Part shown: positions 1-5,758 of the stretch, one piece after another
Layout: each line of letters begins with the position of its first letter
Numbering within the stretch: position 1 is the first letter of the stretch
NCBI GenBank assembly: GCA_004555245.1
Contig: SFIS01000014.1
Location: 1 to 42,740, forward strand
Length of the DNA stretch: 42,740 nt
Direction: 5' to 3'
Source: Bacteroidales bacterium
GTDB lineage: Bacteria; Bacteroidota; Bacteroidia; Bacteroidales; Bacteroidaceae
Notes under the pieces: generated by a model
Seen by the model: the letters and a program-made list of their open reading frames with translations, nothing else
Database searches by the model: none
Told to the model about the DNA's origin: nothing
Made by a program: the position numbers and the translations under genes

Positions 1-1419
1 CTTTGCCTTTTTCTTCGTATTACATACAATCAGTACAGAGTCTTTCTGTTCTACAACATACTCAGCAATGCTATCAAATGATTGGGCTTGGTATTCATCA
101 ACAGCATTGTACTTGACTCGTTTGGTGGAAGCAAAGATAGATGCAGGATTCTCGACAAGTGGCATAATCTTATCTATCCCGCAGAAGTCTTGTCTCGTCT
201 GGAAATTTGGTTGCGTAGCCGTACAAAACAAGAAACTGCATCGGCAAAGGTGCAACATATCGTTCAGCATCTTCATAGTGCATTCGGCAAGATTCACTGG
301 TAATGTTTGAATCTCATCAAATATTACAATAGAGTCTTGCAGGTTATGCAACTTACGGCATTTTGAACGTTGATTAGAGAATAGTGACTCGAAGAATTGT
401 ACTGCCGTTGTGATTACTATTGGATAATCCCAATTCTCTGTCGCCAAATATATGGAATCCTTGCAATACGTTTCTTCATCATTTGCTTCTTCAAAAATCA
501 CATTTGAATGATGTTCGAGTATAACATCATAATCATTAAAAATGTTCTTTAGCTCGTTGGCTGTCTGATCTATGATGCTGATGAATGGCAGGACTATTAC
601 TATTCGCTTAATATTAGGGTGTGCTTTTGCATGATGAAGCGCCCAGTTGAGGCTGGTTAATGTTTTTCCCATACCTGTTGGCAATGTCATAGAGAAGCAC
701 CCCTGGTCTGCATTTGCAAGACTTTGAGCGTAAAGCCTTACGTTTGTACGAAGTTCGTTTAGAGGAGTATCCTGTTTAAAAGATTCGAACCTCTTGTTCA
801 AGGCTGTCAAGAGTGGATCTACATCAAGCGTTTTACTTGAGCGTGCACCAAACTGTTCTTTTTTGAAATGTCGCTCCGTATCAAGACTATCCGCATCAAC
901 AAGCGCGCTATAAAGCAATCGTATGAATAGTTCTTTTTGAAAAACATCTCCTATTTTATTAAACGGGCTATTGTCACAAATTGGTATTATGAAGTCATCA
1001 TCTTCCAAAGCCTGTTGGATATTCTTCCACTTGTTTTCCTCCTTCGCACATATTTCCAAATCTTCAAACATAGCATCTCTATTGGGAAGACCAGCATGAT
1101 GTCCTATTACAGGGAATGCAATATTGATGAGTTTGCTCTTTAGAGCCATATATGCACCCCATCTTGCATGAGGTTCCTTGTTGCCATTTGACCTTATATA
1201 TTTTTGGAATCCCGTGCTGTATTTGCCAAGATCATGCAACAAACCGCAACATAAGTATATCTCGGCAAAATCATTTGCCAAAGCAAAAGACTTCATCAAC
1301 TCAGCAACACCTTCACTATGCTGCTTCATTGACTGTTCTTCTCCATTACTGTTTTCTGAATGGGCAATGTATTTGTAATGTCTTTGTCTCATTGGCAATT
1401 TCTTCATTGTTTTCGTCAT
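1..1419 (-). CDS. cas3: CRISPR-associated helicase/nuclease Cas3, partial (runs off left edge)
   Basis: The frame is open for 473 codons from ATG 1419 to base 1, so the C-terminus lies outside the window. Cas3 unwinds and degrades the non-target DNA strand after Cascade recruitment in type I CRISPR-Cas systems. Visible motifs, with approximate residues: an HD nuclease signature LLHDLGKYSTGFQKY near 58-70, GHHAGLPN near 105, Walker A LPTGMGKTL near 249, DEIQTLP in the DExx-box position near 367, helicase motif CTATQP near 400, and the beginning of the second RecA-like domain (VLIVCNTKKKAK) at the edge. A GGGAGG ribosome-binding site lies 6 bases before the ATG. The stretch is clearly AT-richer than the genes to the right, which suggests horizontal acquisition. 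Other cas genes and the array, if present, would lie to the left; no array is visible here. The subtype cannot be fixed; the motifs fit I-C or I-B. Confidence 0.93.
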   Translation of the reverse strand, partial: MTKTMKKLPMRQRHYKYIAHSENSNGEEQSMKQHSEGVAELMKSFALANDFAEIYLCCGLLHDLGKYSTGFQKYIRSNGNKEPHARWGAYMALKSKLINIAFPVIGHHAGLPNRDAMFEDLEICAKEENKWKNIQQALEDDDFIIPICDNSPFNKIGDVFQKELFIRLLYSALVDADSLDTERHFKKEQFGARSSKTLDVDPLLTALNKRFESFKQDTPLNELRTNVRLYAQSLANADQGCFSMTLPTGMGKTLTSLNWALHHAKAHPNIKRIVIVLPFISIIDQTANELKNIFNDYDVILEHHSNVIFEEANDEETYCKDSIYLATENWDYPIVITTAVQFFESLFSNQRSKCRKLHNLQDSIVIFDEIQTLPVNLAECTMKMLNDMLHLCRCSFLFCTATQPNFQTRQDFCGIDKIMPLVENPASIFASTKRVKYNAVDEYQAQSFDSIAEYVVEQKDSVLIVCNTKKKAK

Positions 1420-1596
1420 CTTAACCTCCCTCGTAGATTCAACTAACACGCAGTCTCCGAAATGTTTTCTGTCAGTTTCTGCAAGATGCGCACTGGCAGA
1501 TACTATTCTGATTATGTGGAGATATAGCATTTGCCTCCAACAGGATGTATACGGAGATTCAGCCAGTGACGGCAGTTCTTGTATATAGAGCATCCA

Positions 1597-1761
1597 TCAT
1601 GCTTTGTCATGTAGCAGCCCGAGTGCTTTTCCCCAATTGCCCATCCCGAACTTCGCGGCGAAACGTTCTGATAGTTTCGCCACTTGTTCGAGATGGGCAT
1701 CGTTGTTTTGTATATGCCAATTTCCGCCGTTGTCTCTAAATATGTGTGAGATGTTTGTCAT
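1597..1761 (-). pseudogene. Remnant of a second Cas3-like HD domain
   Basis: A 54-codon reading frame starts at ATG 1761 and ends at TGA 1597-1599. Its product contains NDAHLEQVAKLSERFAAKF, then GMGNWGKALGLLHDKA and stop. This matches the N-terminal helix and HD motif of Cas3 proteins of a different lineage from the gene at 1-1419, in which HD is normally followed by xGK and the rest of the nuclease. After the stop the same frame stays open through 1420-1596 and joins the intact cas3, but that stretch has no recognisable Cas3 motif. It therefore looks like a decayed or recombined cas3 5' end rather than a functional gene. A real small protein cannot be excluded. It starts 31 bases past the GH2 stop codon, so the edge of the acquired segment must be very near. 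Confidence 0.6.
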
Positions 1762-1792
1762 GTGCGTTTGTCATGTCTTGGCATAATGTGCG

Positions 1793-4324
1793 TCATACTG
1801 CTTTTAGGCGTACTGTGGCTTTTTTCATACCTTTTGCCTTTACGGTGACGGTGATGTCTCCAGGTGTGTTTCGTGCCTGTATGGCAATGACGAGCTTTCC
1901 GTGGAAGAGGCGCATGGTCGGTTTAGTGAACACCTCGAGCGATGTCGGGTCTCCGTTGCAGATGGCGCGGAATGTTGCTGCTCCGCTAACGCTAACGCTG
2001 ACAGTCTGGTCGGCATCGGGGCATAGCGTGCCTTGGTTGTCAAGTGCAGAGACGGTGAGGAATATTATGTCATCGCCGTCGGCGCGTAGTGCTGGCAGTG
2101 GTGCTGCGGGGTTGGTGCATAGCGGTTCGTCTGCTGTTATGCTGAGTGCTGCTGGGCGGCCTGCAGTTCGGATTTCCTGTGTTCCAGTTACGGTGCCGTC
2201 TGCGTTGTAGCATACTACGCTTAGCGTGCCGGGCTCATATTTCACGTCGTTCCATCTCAGGCGGTATCTGTCTATGGCGGGGTCATCAGCTGATGTGATG
2301 CGGTGGTCGCGCGGCGAGGTTAAGGTCTGGTCGGTTCGTTTTGTGCGTCGTCCCTGCGACACGCCGTTGACGAAGAGTTCAGCCTCGGGGCTGTCGGTGT
2401 AGCAATAGACGGGTGTTGTCTCGCCTTCACGTCCGGGCCATGTCCAGTGCGGCAGGATGTGGATTGTTTGTTTGTCGGTGTTCCAGCGGGAGCGGTAGAG
2501 GTAGTATCTGTCCTTTGGCAGTCCGGCGAGGTCGAAGATTCCGAAATATGATGAGCGTGATGGCCAGTATTCGTCGTATGGTGTCGGTTCTCCGAGATAG
2601 TCGAAGCCAGTCCACACGAACTCTCCGATCACCCACGGCATATCGTCTTGCAGGAGCCAGTCGTCTTCCGGTATGTTCGACCACCAGCATGCTTCCATGT
2701 CATAGCTTGAGCATTGTCCGTCAGGATAAGCCTTTCCGTCGTGTCGTTCGACGGGGAACTTATACACTCCGCGCGACGAGACTGTTGATGCCGTCTCGCT
2801 TCCGAGGATGAATCCGTGTCCTATGCTGTCGAATACTTGTTTGTAGATGTGTGTGCGATAGTTCATACCCGGCACTTCTGAGACGTGTGCGAAGCCTGTG
2901 TGTACGGGAGCCATGCCGCGGTCCATGCCGTTAGTGATGGGGCGTGTGCGGTCGAGGGTGTGTATGAGGTCCTGCAGTCGTCGCAGTATGGCGGGGCCTT
3001 CTGGGCTGCTCTGCTCCGGGATTTCGTTTCCGACACTCCACATCACTACTGCCGGATGGTGTCTGTTTGACAGCACGAGGTTTCTGATGTCCCGTTCTGC
3101 CCAGTCGTTGAAGAATCGTGCGTATCCGTTACGGCATTTTGGATATATCCACATGTCGAACGATTCAGCCATTACCATCAATCCGATAGAATCGCAGAGG
3201 TCCATCTGCATCTGCGACGGCATGTTGTGTGCTGTGCGTATGGCGTCGCATCCCATTGTCTTCAAGAGGAGCAGCTGGCGCAGTAGTGCTGCGCGGTTGA
3301 CGGCGGCACCGAGCATCCCGAGGTCGTGGTGTAGGCATACGCCCTTTATCTTTCGTGTGACTCCGTTGAGTTGGAATCCGCCTTGCGCTGTGCATGAAAC
3401 TGTTCTGAATCCGATGCGTCGTGTCACGCTGTCGAGAGTTTTGCGTGTGCCGTCCGGTTCTACGGCGCAGAGTGTTGCCGTGAGGTTGTACAGGTTAGGT
3501 GTCTCGGGTGTCCATGGTGTGATGCGTCCTACGGTCTGTATTGTCTCTGCAGTGCCGTCCGGTGCTACGGGTACGGTGTAGCGTGTCAGCTGCCGTGTGT
3601 CAGTCTGCAGTGTGTATATCACTTCCAGCGGGCGTGTGTCCTGTTGTGTCACCTCTGCTGTCAGTGCCGTTGTTGCAGTGCCGTCGTGGTTTAGGCGCAG
3701 CGTAGTTGCGTTGACGCTCCACTGTCGTATTGCCGTGGCGTTTGTCGTGACGAGAGTGACGGGGCGGTAGATGCCAGCTCCGGGATACCATCTGCTGCTC
3801 TCCTCGACATTCTCGAGGCGTACTGCGATGACATTCTCTCCGCCGTCGGTGCGTAGGAAAGGTGTGATGTCGATGTTGAATGGCGTGTATCCGTATTTCC
3901 ATTCTCCTGCCTTCTGTCCGTTGACAAATACGAGTGGCTCAGCCATTGCGCCGTCGAAGCAGAGCAGGGCCCGTTGAGTTGCTGCCGGTAGGGTTACTTT
4001 TGTGCGGTACCATCCTGTTCCTATCCACGGGAGTGAGCCTGAGCGTCCTGTTTTCTCAGTCGCTTCGCGTTCGCCGTTCTGTTCTATGGCGACGGTCTGT
4101 TTGTCTATCTCGCGGTCGAATGGTCCAGAGATTGCCCAGTCGTGTGGCACGGCGACGGTCTGCCATCTGCGGTCGTCGTATGTCGGCGATGAGTAGGCAG
4201 TGTTGTCGCCGCGTGTGAAACGCCATGTCTTGAGCATGGTTTCTGTCCTTTGGGCAGATAGATTAAGTGTTGTGACGAGGGTTAGCGCAAGTAGCAGGGT
4301 TGCGCTGAGCGTTCTGTTTCTCAT
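1793..4324 (-). CDS. Glycoside hydrolase family 2, beta-galactosidase-like, secreted
   Basis: 843 residues. Signal peptide MRNRTLSATLLLALTLVTTL up to about residue 24. The order is GH2 sugar-binding jelly roll (about 25-200), immunoglobulin-like domain, TIM barrel, then a DUF4982-type and a further Ig/invasin-like C-terminal domain. The catalytic acid/base is the Glu of SVGNEIPEQ (about residue 435) and the nucleophile the Glu of LGSETAST (about 508). GH2 members of this shape are retaining exo-enzymes cleaving beta-galactosides, beta-glucuronides or related terminal sugars; the sequence alone does not fix specificity. It has its own promoter (4429-4459) and is separated from the DUF4465 gene by a terminator, so it is not simply the tail of that transcript. 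Its stop codon abuts the CRISPR-associated segment. Confidence 0.9.
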   Translation of the reverse strand: MRNRTLSATLLLALTLVTTLNLSAQRTETMLKTWRFTRGDNTAYSSPTYDDRRWQTVAVPHDWAISGPFDREIDKQTVAIEQNGEREATEKTGRSGSLPWIGTGWYRTKVTLPAATQRALLCFDGAMAEPLVFVNGQKAGEWKYGYTPFNIDITPFLRTDGGENVIAVRLENVEESSRWYPGAGIYRPVTLVTTNATAIRQWSVNATTLRLNHDGTATTALTAEVTQQDTRPLEVIYTLQTDTRQLTRYTVPVAPDGTAETIQTVGRITPWTPETPNLYNLTATLCAVEPDGTRKTLDSVTRRIGFRTVSCTAQGGFQLNGVTRKIKGVCLHHDLGMLGAAVNRAALLRQLLLLKTMGCDAIRTAHNMPSQMQMDLCDSIGLMVMAESFDMWIYPKCRNGYARFFNDWAERDIRNLVLSNRHHPAVVMWSVGNEIPEQSSPEGPAILRRLQDLIHTLDRTRPITNGMDRGMAPVHTGFAHVSEVPGMNYRTHIYKQVFDSIGHGFILGSETASTVSSRGVYKFPVERHDGKAYPDGQCSSYDMEACWWSNIPEDDWLLQDDMPWVIGEFVWTGFDYLGEPTPYDEYWPSRSSYFGIFDLAGLPKDRYYLYRSRWNTDKQTIHILPHWTWPGREGETTPVYCYTDSPEAELFVNGVSQGRRTKRTDQTLTSPRDHRITSADDPAIDRYRLRWNDVKYEPGTLSVVCYNADGTVTGTQEIRTAGRPAALSITADEPLCTNPAAPLPALRADGDDIIFLTVSALDNQGTLCPDADQTVSVSVSGAATFRAICNGDPTSLEVFTKPTMRLFHGKLVIAIQARNTPGDITVTVKAKGMKKATVRLKAV

Positions 4325-4378
4325 AAGGATTTGGTTTTAGTTTGTATTGTCAGGTGTTTTGTTTGGCTGTTGTGATGT

Positions 4379-4397
4379 CCTTCAGCCGAGCTGAAGG
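4379..4397 (-). other. Short hairpin in GH2 leader
   Basis: CCTTCAGC and GCTGAAGG form a perfect 8-bp stem with a CGA loop, between the promoter and the start codon of the GH2 gene at 4324. It could stabilise the mRNA or act in regulation; no T tract follows, so it is not a terminator. Confidence 0.5.
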
Positions 4398-4428
4398 AAA
4401 CAGTACTGGGGCGGGTGTTTTCTGCTCA

Positions 4429-4459
4429 CAAAGTTACTGTTTTTCTGACATACGGCAAA
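4429..4459 (-). promoter_or_regulatory. Bacteroidetes-type promoter for GH2 (4324)
   Basis: On the minus strand a TTTG (-33 element, 4456-4459) is followed 19 bases later by TAACTTTG (-7 element, 4429-4436). This is the canonical Bacteroidetes housekeeping promoter arrangement and predicts a leader of about 100 nt. Confidence 0.75.
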
Positions 4460-4469
4460 ATTATTTCTC

Positions 4470-4514
4470 TTAAAAAACAATAGAGCCATAACCCGACGTA
4501 CGGGTTACGGCTCT
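4470..4514 (-). terminator. Intrinsic terminator after DUF4465 gene
   Basis: Read on the minus strand, AGAGCC and TAACCCG arms pair with CGGGTTA and GGCTCT around a 5-base loop, with one mismatch, followed by TTGTTTTTTAA. It lies 63 bases after the stop of the DUF4465 gene and just before the next promoter. Confidence 0.85.
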
Positions 4515-4576
4515 GTAAACATATAAAACTACTGTTTATGAAAGTTGACTTCATGTCTAACTTTATGGCGAATCAT

Positions 4577-5308
4577 CTACTCTGCATCCTGCACGGTGAT
4601 GTTGTCTATTGCTACGTATGTCGGCGTGTTCAGTCCCCAGTCTCCTGTATCGCTACCTTCAAAAGTGAAGACGACTTTCGTGACGGCTCCGAGCTGTGCG
4701 AGAGAAACAGTCTGCCATCCCTCCTGCTGCACTCCGTTGCGTGTGAGGTAGAGGTCAACGGCCGCCGTTTGTGTTGTTCCGACATATCCTGTCGCCACTA
4801 CTTTCAGATAGTCGTCGGCATTGTTGAGAGCGCGGGCGTAGTCGTTGCCATTCTTCTCTACTGCGAGGACGTATGTTGTCGGTGCGTAAGAGATGGATGT
4901 GATGCGTCTCGGCGTGCCGTCCTTGAAATAGATGTAGGCTCCTGAGTTTGCTACGGCGAAGTTGCGCGAGCCGTTCGACACCGGGACTTCGAGCTGATAG
5001 TCGTAAGTGTTGTGTGTAAGGTCAGCGCTGACATAGTTAGAGATTACCACACCGCCTCCCCAGAACATACCGTCACCGTAGGCGTCAGTGAACTCCGATG
5101 CGAGCTGCGTCTTTGTGTCGTGCCATGTGTAGGCTGTGCCGCCGTAGAGTAGCGGGCCACCGTATTGCGGTGTGTCTATTAGAGCGTCCCAGGTTGTCTC
5201 GTCGAACGTGAGGGTTACGGAACGTGGTGTGGTGTCGTCGTCAGAGCATGACGCGAGGATGAATGCCGCTGCTGCTGCGAGCATGACGGACTTGATTTTT
5301 GTCTGCAT
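4577..5308 (-). CDS. DUF4465-family lipoprotein under a cobalamin riboswitch
   Basis: 243 residues. A lipoprotein signal ends at LASC (Cys21), followed by SDDD, an acidic stretch of the kind that directs Bacteroidetes lipoproteins to the cell surface. The body is a single beta-rich domain with features of DUF4465: WDALIDTPQYGG, YTWHDTKTQLASEF, and a C-terminal GDWGLNTPTYVAIDNI. From family knowledge, DUF4465 proteins are often encoded with BtuB receptors in Bacteroidetes cobalamin loci. The B12 riboswitch directly upstream supports a role in corrinoid capture. Here no transporter gene shares the transcript: the cassette has its own promoter, riboswitch and terminator and is wedged between two GH2 genes. 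The biochemical function is unproven. Confidence 0.85.
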   Translation of the reverse strand: MQTKIKSVMLAAAAAFILASCSDDDTTPRSVTLTFDETTWDALIDTPQYGGPLLYGGTAYTWHDTKTQLASEFTDAYGDGMFWGGGVVISNYVSADLTHNTYDYQLEVPVSNGSRNFAVANSGAYIYFKDGTPRRITSISYAPTTYVLAVEKNGNDYARALNNADDYLKVVATGYVGTTQTAAVDLYLTRNGVQQEGWQTVSLAQLGAVTKVVFTFEGSDTGDWGLNTPTYVAIDNITVQDAE

Positions 5309-5322
5309 TGTATGTATGTTTG

Positions 5323-5392
5323 GTTATTTATTAAGTTGACGAGTAAAACGAGTTTGCAAGTTGACAGGTTGAGTAATTGTCAACACGCCAAC
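5323..5392 (-). repeat. GTCAACT-type leader tract before DUF4465 gene
   Basis: Read toward the gene, the leader repeats the theme GTTGGCGTGTTGACAA, CCTGTCAACTTGC and CTCGTCAACTTAATAAA just before the start codon. The same wording occurs ahead of several other genes in the window. Confidence 0.6.
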
Positions 5393-5462
5393 AACACTGT
5401 GAATATCTCGAAAGGTCTTCTGTATCACCTAACCCACGAGCGTGAATACAGAGTGTAGGAGG

Positions 5463-5641
5463 ATTGTGGCAGGTCTTCTGACTCACTCCTTCTGCCGTTC
5501 CTTCCCGATGGAGACACCGGTCTCTTCAGTGGATGTATGTACGGCAGCTACAATGGAGCATACAGCAGCGGGACTGTCCGGGATTCTCACCCGTGTTCCC
5601 TTTTAAACCCGTGTCTGCACGTATGTGTTGCAGACAACAGG
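5463..5641 (-). promoter_or_regulatory. Cobalamin (AdoCbl-type) riboswitch
   Basis: On the minus strand the hallmark elements occur in order: AAAAGGGAACACGGGTGAGA followed by ATCCCGG, then ACAGTCCCGCTGCTGTA, then CGGGAAGG, and the closing B12 box GAGTCAGAAGACCTGCC. These are the conserved core and 3' segment of cobalamin riboswitches. Downstream, TCTGTAT and ATACAGA (about 5424-5453) can form a hairpin that may be part of the expression platform. Binding of corrinoid would be expected to repress the DUF4465 lipoprotein at 5308. Confidence 0.92.
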
Positions 5642-5656
5642 TACCATAATCGGATG

Positions 5657-5664
5657 CAAAGTTA
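5657..5664 (-). promoter_or_regulatory. -7 box of promoter for the riboswitch transcript
   Basis: TAACTTTG followed by CATCCG lies just upstream of the riboswitch start. No well-spaced TTTG -33 box is seen; the upstream sequence is an A/T tract. Confidence 0.6.
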
Positions 5665-5687
5665 CGAATATTTTTTTCAAAAAACGA

Positions 5688-5735
5688 AAAGGTCACGATT
5701 TTTTTGATTATCACATCAAAAAAATCGTGACCTTT
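5688..5735 (-). terminator. Perfect 21-bp stem hairpin, probable GH2 terminator
   Basis: Bases 5688-5708 and 5715-5735 are exact reverse complements (21 bp) around the 6-base loop TATCAC. On the minus strand the hairpin lies 23 bases beyond the GH2 stop at 5759 and is followed by TTTTCGTTTTTTG. This fits a strong intrinsic terminator isolating the riboswitch cassette, although the stem is unusually long and AT-rich. Confidence 0.75.
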
Positions 5736-5758
5736 CCTGTGATTATAGGACAAAGAAC

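Noticed and set aside
2898..3581. 227-codon open frame on the plus strand within the GH2 gene
   Set aside because: Antisense to a well-supported GH2 with clear catalytic motifs; no domain or signal peptide. It reflects the high GC of the gene.
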